Positions 15,189 through 23,846 of a stretch of 64,000 nucleotides of DNA are shown here, in pieces. Each line of letters begins with the position of its first letter. The stretch's first letter is position 1. The notes below the pieces were generated by a model. It had not been told where the DNA came from. It saw nothing but the letters and a program-made list of their open reading frames with translations, and did not search any database. Source of the stretch: Patulibacter americanus DSM 16676 (GTDB lineage: Bacteria > Actinomycetota > Thermoleophilia > Solirubrobacterales > Solirubrobacteraceae); the NCBI RefSeq assembly GCF_000420025.1, contig NZ_ATUD01000016.1, positions 18,674-82,673 of the forward strand, read 5' to 3'. The translations under genes and the position numbers were made by a program.

Positions 15189-15431
15189 TCGGGATTCGGA
15201 GAAAGTCTACGCCGCGGACATCTCGGGGCCGTTGCAGAGGGTGGTCGAGGATGGTCGAGGGGGGTTGAGGTGCCGCAGGCGTCCCGCCGATCACGTACGC
15301 TCAGCGTCTTCTGTGCGAAAGGTCCGGTTTTCCGGAGCCACGTCCAGAAACACCGATACCAAGCTGATACCGAGCGAACCGCCCGCGGGGCCGCCATCGA
15401 ACGCCGTTAATAAACAGACGGCCGATGCTGG
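15189..15431. other. Non-coding stretch upstream of the first large secreted protein
   Basis: This gene-free stretch is more AT-rich than its surroundings. It holds the reductase promoter at its left end. Near 15355-15375 is a direct repeat GATACC-AAGCT-GATACC, and CCGGTTTTCCGG (15327-15338) is a short hairpin. Nothing coding is convincing here. Confidence 0.5.
15204..15209 (-). promoter_or_regulatory. -10 element TAGACT for the flavin reductase
   Basis: On the minus strand TAGACT lies 30 bases before ATG 15173, a normal distance for a short leader. Confidence 0.35.
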
Positions 15432-15460
15432 TGGACAGTGCCCCTCCCCGGACGTAGCTT
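15432..15460 (+). promoter_or_regulatory. Promoter of the first large secreted protein
   Basis: TGGACA (15432-15437), 17 bases, TAGCTT (15455-15460). Bases around it (TGGTGGACA and GTAGCTTGCTCG) recur with identical spacing before the paralogous gene at 18650. The transcript would have a leader of about 26 bases with GGAGGAGAGAG before GTG 15493. Confidence 0.6.
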
Positions 15461-15492
15461 GCTCGAGTTTCCGCACCCGGAGGAGAGAGCCT

Positions 15493-18423
15493 GTGCGCTC
15501 AAGGACCATCAGGACCATCGGCAGCCCGCCACGTAGGGCGTCAACCCGCTCGCGTCTCATCGCGGCAGCGGCTTGTGCGGTTCCCGCGCTCGCCATGTTC
15601 GGCGCCACCAGCGCCCAGGCCTACGAGATCGACAACTTCTCGGCGCAGCTGCTGAACGGCAGCACGGGGCCGACGGGTACGTTCGCCAGCCAGGCGAGCG
15701 ACCACCCCGACTTCGGCGTCATCAGGTTCGACACGAAAATCACTCCGGTGAACAACGCCGGCGTGAGCCCGGTGACGGAGCAGAACGGGTCCACGAAGAC
15801 GATCCGCGTCGACACGCCGCCCGGCCTGGTCCCCAACCAGGAGGCGACGCCCAAGTGCGAGGACGAGGACCTCGAGGCGAACACGTGCGCCCCGGCCACG
15901 CAGATCGGCATGGTCGAGCTGCGCCTGCGCACCTACATCCCGCCGAATGCCCAGGCCGGCCTCGGCTTCCCGCAGGGCGCCAAGGGCACGGTGCGCGTGC
16001 GCATCGGCCTCTACAACATGGAGACGCACGAGGGCGAGCTCGCGCGCTTCTCGTTCAACCCGCAGCAGGCCCCGAACGCCACGGGTGAGGTGGTCGACAT
16101 CGTCGGCGGCATGCGCCCCGAGGACAACGGCCTCTTCTTCACGATCAACAACGTCTCGACGCCGACGGCGGCGAACCCGACGACGCCGCTCCTGACCGGC
16201 TCGACCCTGACGTTCTGGGGCACCCCGGGCTCCGCTCTGCACGACGCCGAGCGCGGCTCCGCCACCCTCACGCTCGTCAACACGGACAACGCCGGCACGT
16301 GGCCCGGCGGCGGTCCGTTCCCCAGCCCGCCGTTCCCGCCCATGGGCACGCCCATCGCGGCCGGCCCGACGAACGTGCCGCTCGGCGCCCGCCCCGCCAC
16401 CGGCCCGCTCGGCATCACGAACCGCACTTCGGCGTTCCTGACGAACCCGACGACCTGCGTCGGCCCGCAGACGGCCACGCTCACCCTCGACTCCTACCAG
16501 GGCGATCGCCGCACCCGCGACGACATCGTCGGTGAGGAGACGAACGGTCTGCAGGGCTGCGACCAGGTGCCGTTCTCGTCGCAGACGAGTTTCGGCCCGA
16601 GCTCGATGCAGAACGACGCTCCGGTGCCGCTCTCCGTCGCCCTCGACATCCCGCAGACCGAGGACACTAACGTCCTGGGCACGTCCCACGTGGACGACGT
16701 CTCCGTGACGCTCCCGCCCGGCATGACGATTTCCCCGTCGGCCGCCAACGGCCTCGAGGCCTGCACCGACGCCCAGCTCGGTCAGGGCACGAACGACGCG
16801 ATCGCCTGCCCGGCGAGCTCCCGCGTCGGCGCGATCAGGATCGCCACCCCGGTGCTCGACTCGCCGCTCGAGGGCAACGTCTACATCGGCCAGCCGCTCT
16901 CGGGCAACCGCTACCGGCTGTTCCTCAACGCGGACGGCCACGGCATCTCCATCCGCCTGAAGGGCACCGTCACGCCGAACCCGGAGACGGGTCAGGTCAC
17001 GGCCGTCTTCGAGAACAACCCGCAGCTCCCGTTCTCGCAGTTCAAGCTCGACTTCGACGGTGGCTCCAAGGCCATCATCGCCAGCGCGCAGACCTGCGGC
17101 GCCGCTGAGGGCAGCGGCACGCTGACCGCCTACTCGGGCCACCCGGCCTCCCGCACCGCCTCGACGGTGCAGACGGTCGGCTGCAACGGCAACCCGTTCG
17201 CTCCGTCGGTGAGCGCCGCGTCCGTCTCGACGCTGGCCGGCAAGTACTCGCCGATCGGGGTCGTCTTCGGCCGCCCCGACGGCAACCAGTTCCTCTCGGG
17301 TCTCTCCGCCACGCTGCCCATCGGCATGACGGCGAAGATCAAGGGCGTCCGCCAGTGCAGCGAGGCGCAGGTCGCCGCGATCACCTGCACGAACGACTCG
17401 CGCATCGGCACCGTGTCGGTCGCCGCCGGCCCCGGTGAGGCGCCGTACCGCCTGACCGGCACGGCGTACCTGACCGGCAGCTACAAGGGCGGCGCCTTCG
17501 GCTCCGTCGCCGTGATCCGCGTCATCGCCGGTCCGTACGACCTCGGTCACGTCGTCGTCCGCCAGGCCCTGCGCGTGGATCCCGAGACGGCCCAGGTGAC
17601 CGTCGACAGCGATCCGCTCCCGCAGATCAAGGAGGGCATCGTCCTCCGCCTCCGCGAGCTCAAGCTCGACGTGGACCGCAGGGACTTCCTGCGCAACCCG
17701 ACGTCGTGCGGCCCGGCCATCATCGAGGCCAACCTGACCGGCAACGCCGGTGGCACGGCCACCCGCGGCGCGCGTCAGACCTTCACGGACTGCAAGAAGC
17801 TGCCGTTCCGTCCGAAGATCACGGTCGCGTTCGGCGTCAAGTCGCAGATGAAGAAGGGCCGCAACCCGAGCGTCACCGTCACGGCGACGCAGCGCGAGTC
17901 CGAGGCCGGCATCCGTTCGACCCAGGTCGCGCTGCCGAAGGACGTCTCGCTCAAGGCGGCCAACGCCGAGACGCTCTGCACCCAGGTGCAGATGCGCGCC
18001 GACAAGTGCCCGAAGGCGTCCATCGTGGGCTCCGCGCGGGCCACCACGACGATCCTGAACCGTTCGCTCAAGGGCCCGGTCTACTTCGTCAAGGGTGAGC
18101 GCACGACGGCCGCGGGCAAGGTCGTCCGCACGCTGCCGGCGCTCTACATCCCGCTGTTCGGCGAGGCACGCATCAACGTCCGCGCCCAGACGTCGGTCAG
18201 CCGTGGCCGCCTCGTGACGACGCTCCCGGCGATCCCGGACGCGCCGATCACGAAGTTCACGCTGAAGATCAACGGCGGCAAGCGCGGCATCATCAACGCC
18301 AACCGCGACCTCTGCAAGCGCAGCGTCAAGGCGTCGGCCCGGTTCGCGAGCTGGAGCGGCAAGAAGGCTCCGACCCGCAAGCCGCGCATCTCGCGCTCGG
18401 TCTGCAAGACGAGCTCGAAGTAA
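15493..18423 (+). CDS. Large secreted repeat protein, copy 1
   Basis: A 976-aa secreted protein from GTG 15493, chosen for the GGAGGAGAG site and the signal peptide that follows (TRSRLIAAAACAVPALAMFGATSAQA). The mature part holds four modules that open with L/P-P-x-G, then two cysteines, then S-x-I/V-G: near residues 106-139, 407-446, 608-639 and 814-846. Each is followed by a beta-rich stretch with G-x-V-Y, TGQ and FDGG-like motifs, often closing with NPTSCGP. The C-terminus is Lys/Arg-rich. It is a close paralogue of the next gene (18650). No enzymatic motif is seen; a structural or adhesive surface role is inference. Confidence 0.85.
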   Translation: MRSRTIRTIGSPPRRASTRSRLIAAAACAVPALAMFGATSAQAYEIDNFSAQLLNGSTGPTGTFASQASDHPDFGVIRFDTKITPVNNAGVSPVTEQNGSTKTIRVDTPPGLVPNQEATPKCEDEDLEANTCAPATQIGMVELRLRTYIPPNAQAGLGFPQGAKGTVRVRIGLYNMETHEGELARFSFNPQQAPNATGEVVDIVGGMRPEDNGLFFTINNVSTPTAANPTTPLLTGSTLTFWGTPGSALHDAERGSATLTLVNTDNAGTWPGGGPFPSPPFPPMGTPIAAGPTNVPLGARPATGPLGITNRTSAFLTNPTTCVGPQTATLTLDSYQGDRRTRDDIVGEETNGLQGCDQVPFSSQTSFGPSSMQNDAPVPLSVALDIPQTEDTNVLGTSHVDDVSVTLPPGMTISPSAANGLEACTDAQLGQGTNDAIACPASSRVGAIRIATPVLDSPLEGNVYIGQPLSGNRYRLFLNADGHGISIRLKGTVTPNPETGQVTAVFENNPQLPFSQFKLDFDGGSKAIIASAQTCGAAEGSGTLTAYSGHPASRTASTVQTVGCNGNPFAPSVSAASVSTLAGKYSPIGVVFGRPDGNQFLSGLSATLPIGMTAKIKGVRQCSEAQVAAITCTNDSRIGTVSVAAGPGEAPYRLTGTAYLTGSYKGGAFGSVAVIRVIAGPYDLGHVVVRQALRVDPETAQVTVDSDPLPQIKEGIVLRLRELKLDVDRRDFLRNPTSCGPAIIEANLTGNAGGTATRGARQTFTDCKKLPFRPKITVAFGVKSQMKKGRNPSVTVTATQRESEAGIRSTQVALPKDVSLKAANAETLCTQVQMRADKCPKASIVGSARATTTILNRSLKGPVYFVKGERTTAAGKVVRTLPALYIPLFGEARINVRAQTSVSRGRLVTTLPAIPDAPITKFTLKINGGKRGIINANRDLCKRSVKASARFASWSGKKAPTRKPRISRSVCKTSSK

Positions 18424-18427
18424 CCCC

Positions 18428-18520
18428 GGTCGGCCGCCGCCCGGCGGCCGACCGACACTCCCCGCCGGCGACGGCGGGGACGCAGCACCGAGGCCCCGGA
18501 CCACCGTCCGGGGCCTCGGT
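18428..18520 (+). terminator. Three successive hairpins after copy 1
   Basis: Hairpin 1: 11-bp stem 18428-18438/18443-18453. Hairpin 2: 8-bp stem 18460-18467/18472-18479. Hairpin 3: 15-bp stem 18487-18501/18506-18520, perfect, with loop cacc. Together they form a strong transcription stop between the two secreted-protein genes. This shows that the second gene relies on its own promoter. Confidence 0.75.
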
Positions 18521-18575
18521 CGTTCACCGGCAGGAGTCGAACACGAAACGCAACACGACCGCAACGCGTTTCTGG

Positions 18576-18604
18576 TGGACAACCGTGCTCCCACCCCGTA
18601 GCCT
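18576..18604 (+). promoter_or_regulatory. Promoter of the second large secreted protein
   Basis: TGGACA (18576-18581), 17 bases, TAGCCT (18599-18604), inside the same TGGTGGACA...GTAGCCTGCTCG frame as the promoter of copy 1. GAGGAGAAG precedes ATG 18650. Confidence 0.6.
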
Positions 18605-18649
18605 GCTCGCGCCGCACACCCTCGACTGCGGTGCCCCCGAGGAGAAGAC

Positions 18650-21600
18650 ATGAGCCCAACGGTCGTCGCGGTCCCCCACCGCACCACACCCGCATCCCGC
18701 CGAGGAGTCGCGCTTCTGGCGCTGCTGCTGCTCGCCGTGTTCGGCGTCGGCATCGCCGGCGCATCATCGGCGCACGCCTACGGCATCGTCGACTTCAAGG
18801 CCGGGCCGCTCAAGAGCCAGGCCGACGGCGCCGAGCAGGACCGCGCGAACGACTTCTCGCAGTCCGCCGGCCGCCCGACCTACGGCATCACGGACTTCAC
18901 GTTCGCCCAGGGTGCGAACGACGAGCCGGTCGCCAACACGAAGAACGTCCGGGTCGACATCCCGGCGGGTCTCACACCGAACCCGCGGGCGGTCCCCACG
19001 TGCTCCGATGCCGACCTCCTCGCCACCCGGTGCGCGCCTGAGACCCAGGTCGGCGTGAGTCAGCTGACCATCCGCGGCACGCTGACGCTCCCGCTCATCC
19101 AGCTGCCCCTGTCGCGGCAGACGATCATCGCCCGGGTTCCCGTCTTCAACATGGAGCGCCGGCCCGGCCAGGTCGCGCGCTTCTCCTTCAACCCGCGGCA
19201 GGCCCCGGGCGCCGACCTCCTCGGCGGCGACCTCGACCCGATCGACATCGTGGGCGGCGTGCGCAGCGAGGACGCCGGGCTGTTCTTCACGATCACGGAC
19301 CTGCCGCAGGATCCGGCAACCATCCGGTCGAAGCTCATCTTCTGGGGCCAGCCCGGCGCGGACATGCACAACCGCGAGCGCACTCGGGCCTCCGCCGACA
19401 TCCCGGCCCTCGAGGCCATCCCGCTGGTCGGTGCGTTCATCCAGATCGCGACCGCCGACACCGGCGGCAACCGGCCCGTCCCGAACAAGACCCGCGCCTT
19501 CTTGACAAACCCGTCCTCCTGCGCCGGCCCGCAGACGTCGACCGTCGCGACGGAGTCCTACGCCGGCGAGCGCGCGTCGCGCAGCTACGCCACGCCGGTC
19601 GGCATCTCGGAGTGCGAGACCACGCCGTTCGGCGCGGAGATGGGCCTCGGCCCCCAGCAGGTCACCCGCGACAGCCCGAGCGGCCTCGAGGTCGGCCTGA
19701 GGGTTCCGCAGAACCAGGACTCGGAGCGCGGGACGGGCCACGTCAAGGACGTCTCGCTGACGCTGCCCCCCGGGGCGACGATCAGCCCGTCCGTGGCCAA
19801 CGGCCTGGAGACGTGCTCCGACGCCGCGTTCAAGAAGGGCACGAACGAGGCGATCGACTGCCCCGCCGCCTCGCGCATCGGCTCGACCGAGGTCGTGACG
19901 CCGCTGCTCGACAACCCCCTGACCGGCAACGTGTACCTCGGCGACCCGATGCCCGGTGACCGCTACCGCCTGCTCATCAACGCGGACGGTCCCGGCTTCT
20001 CCATCCGCCTGACCGGCTCCGTCAAGCCGGACCCGAAGACGGGCCAGCTGACGACGGTCGTCAGCAACGCGCCGCAGGTGCCGTTCTCCGACTTCAACCT
20101 GCGCTTCGACGGCGGCCCGCGCGCCGTCATCGCGACGCCGCAGACGTGCGACACGGCGACGGGCTCCGCGAGCCTGGCCCCGTGGGCGGGCACCGCGCCC
20201 GCGACGCCGACGGCCAACCTGAACGTCACGGGCTGCGAGGGCGGGTTCAACTTCGCTCCCGCGTTCGGCGCGAAGGCCTCGCCCACGGCCGGGGCGTTCC
20301 AGCCGCTGTCCGTGAGCTTCGGGCGCAACGACGGCGACCAGTTCCTCGAGAAGATCGCCGTCGACCTGCCGCCGGGCCTCCTGGCGAAGATCAAGGGCGT
20401 CACGCGCTGCTCCGAGGCGCAGGTCGCCGCGGCCGCGTGCCCGGCGGCGTCGCGGGTCGGCACCGCCAGCGTGCAGGCCGGTCCCGGCTCCGCGCCCTAC
20501 GGCCTCTCCAGCCCGGTGTACCTGACGAACGCCTACGGCGGCGGCAACTTCGGCTTCGCGACGATCATCCGCGCGATCGCCGGCCCGTACGACCTCGGCA
20601 ACGTCACCGTCCGGCAGGCCATCAAGATCGATCCGAACGACGCCCACGTGTCGGTCGTCTCCGATCCGCTGCCGCAGATCCAGGAGGGCATCCTGCTCCG
20701 CCTGCGGGCGCTCGAGCTGAACGTGAACCGCGCCGGCTTCACGCGCAACCCGACGTCGTGCGGCCCGAAGACGCTGACGGCCAACCTCGGTTCGCCGAAC
20801 GGCGGGACGGCGCAGCGCACGACGAGCCTGACGTTCGCCGACTGCGCGAAGCAGAAGTTCGCGCCGAAGATGCGGCTCTCGTTCACCGGCAAGAAGGACA
20901 TGAAGGCCGGCCGCAACCCGGGCGTCACCGCGAAGGTCACGCAGAAGGAGGGCGAGGCCGGCATCAAGTACACGACGGTCGTGCTCCCGAAGTCGGTCGC
21001 GCTCGCCTCGAGCAACGCCAACACCCTCTGCCCCACCGACGCGGCGCTGCAGGACAAGTGCGGGAAGAACACGATCGTCGGCAGCGCGTCGGCGGAGACC
21101 CCGATCCTGGGCACCAAGCTCTCGGGCCCGGTCTACTTCGTCAAGGGTCAGCGCACGACCGCGACGGGCAAGGTCGTCCCGACCCTCCCGACGCTGTTCG
21201 TGAAGCTCCAGGGCGAGGCCACGATCTACCTGCGGGCGGTGACCGCGGTCAACAAGGGCCGCCTGACCACGACGTTCCCGGCGATCCCGGACGCGCCGCT
21301 GACGAACTTCACGTTCAACATCAGGAGCGGGAAGGGCGGCATCATCAACGCGAACGCCGACCTGTGCGCGAAGCGGCAGCGCGGCAGCGCGCGGCTCGCC
21401 TCGCACTCGGGGGCGCAGCCCAAGGCGTTCAAGACGACGATCGCCACGGCGTGCGGCAAGTCGCCGAAGCTCAAGGTGCGCTCGATCAAGCGCTCCGGGA
21501 CGACGCTGCTGGTCAAGGGCACCGTCACGAAGAAGGCCAAGGGCCGCGTGACCGCCCGCGTCACGTGCGGCAAGACGACGGTCCGTACGACGGCGACCCC

Positions 21601-21745
21601 CAAGAAGGGCCGCTGGACGGCGAAGGTCCGCCTGACCAAGGGCTGCAGCAACGCGTCGAAGGCGACGCTGAAGGTCGGCGTGGCGTCCAAGGGCGCCTAC
21701 GCCTCGCAGACCGCGAAGAGCCGCAAGCTCAAGCTGCGGTTCTGA
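18650..21745 (+). CDS. Large secreted repeat protein, copy 2
   Basis: A 1031-aa paralogue of the preceding gene. The signal peptide is RRGVALLALLLLAVFGVGIAGASSAHA. The same four two-cysteine modules recur (IPAGLTP...TCSDADLLATRC, LPPGATISP...CSDAAF...C, LPPGLLAKIKGVTRCSEAQ...C, LPKSVALASS...CPTDAALQDKC). They are followed by the same GNVYLGDP, YRLLINADG, TGQLTT, FDGG and NPTSCGPK stretches. Copy 2 has an extra C-terminal domain of about 85 residues, very rich in Lys, Thr and Val (TKKAKGRVTARVTCGK), absent from copy 1. A conserved surface or wall protein family is inferred. Function unknown. Confidence 0.85.
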   Translation: MSPTVVAVPHRTTPASRRGVALLALLLLAVFGVGIAGASSAHAYGIVDFKAGPLKSQADGAEQDRANDFSQSAGRPTYGITDFTFAQGANDEPVANTKNVRVDIPAGLTPNPRAVPTCSDADLLATRCAPETQVGVSQLTIRGTLTLPLIQLPLSRQTIIARVPVFNMERRPGQVARFSFNPRQAPGADLLGGDLDPIDIVGGVRSEDAGLFFTITDLPQDPATIRSKLIFWGQPGADMHNRERTRASADIPALEAIPLVGAFIQIATADTGGNRPVPNKTRAFLTNPSSCAGPQTSTVATESYAGERASRSYATPVGISECETTPFGAEMGLGPQQVTRDSPSGLEVGLRVPQNQDSERGTGHVKDVSLTLPPGATISPSVANGLETCSDAAFKKGTNEAIDCPAASRIGSTEVVTPLLDNPLTGNVYLGDPMPGDRYRLLINADGPGFSIRLTGSVKPDPKTGQLTTVVSNAPQVPFSDFNLRFDGGPRAVIATPQTCDTATGSASLAPWAGTAPATPTANLNVTGCEGGFNFAPAFGAKASPTAGAFQPLSVSFGRNDGDQFLEKIAVDLPPGLLAKIKGVTRCSEAQVAAAACPAASRVGTASVQAGPGSAPYGLSSPVYLTNAYGGGNFGFATIIRAIAGPYDLGNVTVRQAIKIDPNDAHVSVVSDPLPQIQEGILLRLRALELNVNRAGFTRNPTSCGPKTLTANLGSPNGGTAQRTTSLTFADCAKQKFAPKMRLSFTGKKDMKAGRNPGVTAKVTQKEGEAGIKYTTVVLPKSVALASSNANTLCPTDAALQDKCGKNTIVGSASAETPILGTKLSGPVYFVKGQRTTATGKVVPTLPTLFVKLQGEATIYLRAVTAVNKGRLTTTFPAIPDAPLTNFTFNIRSGKGGIINANADLCAKRQRGSARLASHSGAQPKAFKTTIATACGKSPKLKVRSIKRSGTTLLVKGTVTKKAKGRVTARVTCGKTTVRTTATPKKGRWTAKVRLTKGCSNASKATLKVGVASKGAYASQTAKSRKLKLRF

Positions 21746-21751
21746 CGCGGG

Positions 21752-21757
21752 TAGGCT
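21752..21757 (+). promoter_or_regulatory. -10 element TAGGCT, leaderless-type
   Basis: TAGGCT lies 7 bases before ATG 21765 of the Gfo/Idh/MocA gene. It begins 7 bases after the stop of the secreted-protein gene. Confidence 0.45.
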
Positions 21758-21764
21758 CGGGCGC

Positions 21765-22922
21765 ATGAGCGTCCGAGCCGAACCGATCGGCGTCGCCATG
21801 CTGGGCGCGGCCTTCATGGGCCGCGCCCACGCGCACGCCCTGCGGATCCTGGGGGGCCCGGCCGGACCGGGCGGCCCCGGGGACGCCGCTCCGCCCCGGC
21901 TCGAGGTGCTGGTCGGCCGCGACGCCGAACGCGCCGCGACCGCCGCCGCCGGCCTCGGGTTCGCCCGCTCCACCACGGACTGGCAGGCGGCCATCGCCGA
22001 CCCGGCCGTCCACCTGTTCGACGACGTCGGACCGAACGACCAGCACGCCGAGCCGATCATCGCGGCCGCGCGGGCCGGCAAGCACGTGCTGTGCGAGAAG
22101 CCGCTGGGCCGCACCGCCGACGAGGCGCACGCGATGTGGACCGCCGCCCACGAGGCCGGCGTCGTCCACGCCACCGCGTTCAACCACCGCTGGCTCGCGG
22201 CCGTCCGCCACGCGCACGACCTGATCGCCGCCGGCCGCATCGGCGCGGTCCGCCACGTGCGGGTCCGCTACCTGCAGGACTGGCTCGCCGACCCGGACGC
22301 CCCGTGGTCGTGGCGGCTGTCCCGGGAGCGCTCCGGCTCCGGCGTCATCGGCGACCTCGGCTCGCACCTCGTCGACCTCTGCCGGCACCTCGTGGGCGAG
22401 ATCGACGAGGTCTCCGCGCTCACCCGCACGTGGACGACGGAGCGTCCGGGCGGCACGGTCGACGTCGACGACAGCGTCGACGCCACCCTCACGTTCGCCG
22501 GCGGGGCCACCGGCACGCTCTCCGCGTCCCGCGTCTCGCACGGCCGCGTCAACAGCCTGACGCTCGAGATCACGGGGGAGTCGGGCACGATCCTCTTCGA
22601 CCTCGAGCGATTGAACGAGCTGCGGCTGATCGTCGCGGGCGAGCCGTCGACGGAGCAGGGACTGCGCACCATCCTCGTGACTGACCCGGGGCACCCGTTC
22701 CTGCGCGACTGGTGGCCCCCCGGCCACACCCTCGGCTGGGACGTCGGGTTCGTCCACGAGCTCCACCACGTGCTGCAGGCCATCCGCACCGGCGAGCCGA
22801 TCACGCCGCTGGGCGCCGACTTCGAGGACGGCTACCGGGCCGCCGAGGTCTGCGACGCCCTGGTGCGCTCCGCGGCGGGGGGCCGGCCGGTGCGGCCCGT
22901 GTACCGGGCGGTCGGGGCGTAG
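21765..22922 (+). CDS. Gfo/Idh/MocA family oxidoreductase
   Basis: A 385-aa NAD(P)-dependent dehydrogenase. The N-terminal Rossmann fold shows GVAMLGAAFMGRAHAHAL, and the family mark CEKPLG is near residue 110 (HVLCEKPLGRTADEA). The C-terminal alpha/beta domain has GVIGDLGSHLVDL with the conserved His and DFEDGYRAAEVCDAL near the end. Typical substrates are inositols, sugars or sugar acids; which one cannot be told. It has its own leaderless-type promoter and converges with the metallo-hydrolase gene. Confidence 0.9.
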   Translation: MSVRAEPIGVAMLGAAFMGRAHAHALRILGGPAGPGGPGDAAPPRLEVLVGRDAERAATAAAGLGFARSTTDWQAAIADPAVHLFDDVGPNDQHAEPIIAAARAGKHVLCEKPLGRTADEAHAMWTAAHEAGVVHATAFNHRWLAAVRHAHDLIAAGRIGAVRHVRVRYLQDWLADPDAPWSWRLSRERSGSGVIGDLGSHLVDLCRHLVGEIDEVSALTRTWTTERPGGTVDVDDSVDATLTFAGGATGTLSASRVSHGRVNSLTLEITGESGTILFDLERLNELRLIVAGEPSTEQGLRTILVTDPGHPFLRDWWPPGHTLGWDVGFVHELHHVLQAIRTGEPITPLGADFEDGYRAAEVCDALVRSAAGGRPVRPVYRAVGA

Positions 22923-22933
22923 GGGGCGGGCCC

Positions 22934-23698
22934 CTACGCCACCCCGTTCTCCCGCGCACGGGCCACCGCGGCCTCGAGTCCGCCCGTCCAGGCCGGCCCG
23001 TGGCCCGTGAGGCCCTTCGAGGCGCCCGTGGCGGCCAGGGCGTCGAGGGTGCGGAGGTTGCGCTCGCTGTCGGCCGTCGCGGCGCGGGCCACGACGCGGG
23101 GGCCACGCTTGCCGGTGTAGGGGTCGAGCATCACGAAGGCGTCGCCGACGATGACGGCGTCGCGATCGCGGAGGTGCAGCGAGGTGTGGCCGAGGGTGTG
23201 GCCGGGGGTGCGTACGAGGATCGGGTCGCCGGGGACCGCCAGCGTGTGGGTCGCGTCGTCGTAGCGGACGACCTCCTTGATCGCCGCCGGCCAGAACGCC
23301 CGGTTGCGGACGAGCGAGGCCACGATCGGCATCGCCTTGACCTGGGTGGCGAGGTAGAGGGAGCGCGGCCGCTCGTGGTCGTAGCGCGAGGGGTGGCGCG
23401 TGAGCGGGGCGTCGTTCTCGTGCACGTGGATCGGCACCCCGAGCTCCTTGCGGGCGCGCTCCGCGAAGCCGACGTGGTCGAAGTGGGCGTGGGTGAGGAC
23501 GACGGCACGGACGTCGTCCGTGGTGCGCCCGATCGCCTTCAGCGCGTCCTGGAACGACCCCCACGAGGTGGGCACGCCGCAGTCGACGACGGTCAACCCG
23601 GCGTCGCCCTCGACGAGGTACCAGTTCGTGTAGGCGTCCTCGATGCGGTGGACGCCGGGTGCGACATCGGTCTCGAGCATGTCGCGGGGATACCCCAT
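22934..23698 (-). CDS. MBL-fold metallo-hydrolase
   Basis: A 254-aa metallo-beta-lactamase fold protein. The metal motif THAHFDHVG (HxHxDH) is near residue 75, with further ligands in TPGHTLGHTSLH, VGDAF and LTGHGP. The N-terminus GVHRIEDAYTNWYLVEGDAGLTVVDCG is typical of glyoxalase II-like or lactonase-like members. ATG 23698 is preferred by weak match to a -10 (TATCCC, 7 bases upstream); ATG 23680 is an alternative. Substrate unknown. It is divergent from a small membrane-peptide/methyltransferase pair. Confidence 0.85.
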   Translation of the reverse strand: MGYPRDMLETDVAPGVHRIEDAYTNWYLVEGDAGLTVVDCGVPTSWGSFQDALKAIGRTTDDVRAVVLTHAHFDHVGFAERARKELGVPIHVHENDAPLTRHPSRYDHERPRSLYLATQVKAMPIVASLVRNRAFWPAAIKEVVRYDDATHTLAVPGDPILVRTPGHTLGHTSLHLRDRDAVIVGDAFVMLDPYTGKRGPRVVARAATADSERNLRTLDALAATGASKGLTGHGPAWTGGLEAAVARARENGVA

Positions 23699-23750
23699 CG
23701 CCGCAGGGATACGCGCGCATGGCGCCGGGTTCCGCGGGTACCTCGCGAGG

Positions 23751-23846
23751 ATGCTCTTCTTCTCCTCCGGCCTGGGCTGCTTCGGCTCCCTCGTCCTGTC
23801 CGTCATCCTCACGCTGGCTTTGCTGTTCGTCCTGCGCGTCATATGA
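23751..23846 (+). CDS. 31-residue single-pass membrane peptide
   Basis: ATG 23751 opens a 31-codon ORF made almost wholly of one transmembrane helix (FGSLVLSVILTLALLFVLRVI after MLFFSSGLGC). Its stop overlaps the methyltransferase start as ATGA (23843-23846), so the two are probably translationally coupled. The hydrophobic composition, which is not expected by chance in this GC-rich DNA, supports it as a real small protein. Function unknown. Confidence 0.55.
   Translation: MLFFSSGLGCFGSLVLSVILTLALLFVLRVI

Noticed and set aside
15541..22240. Minus-strand open frames of more than 1000 codons opposite the two large secreted genes
   Set aside because: They are antisense shadows. Composition is Arg/Ala/Gly/Asp noise, no start signals are seen, and the plus strand carries clear paralogous proteins.
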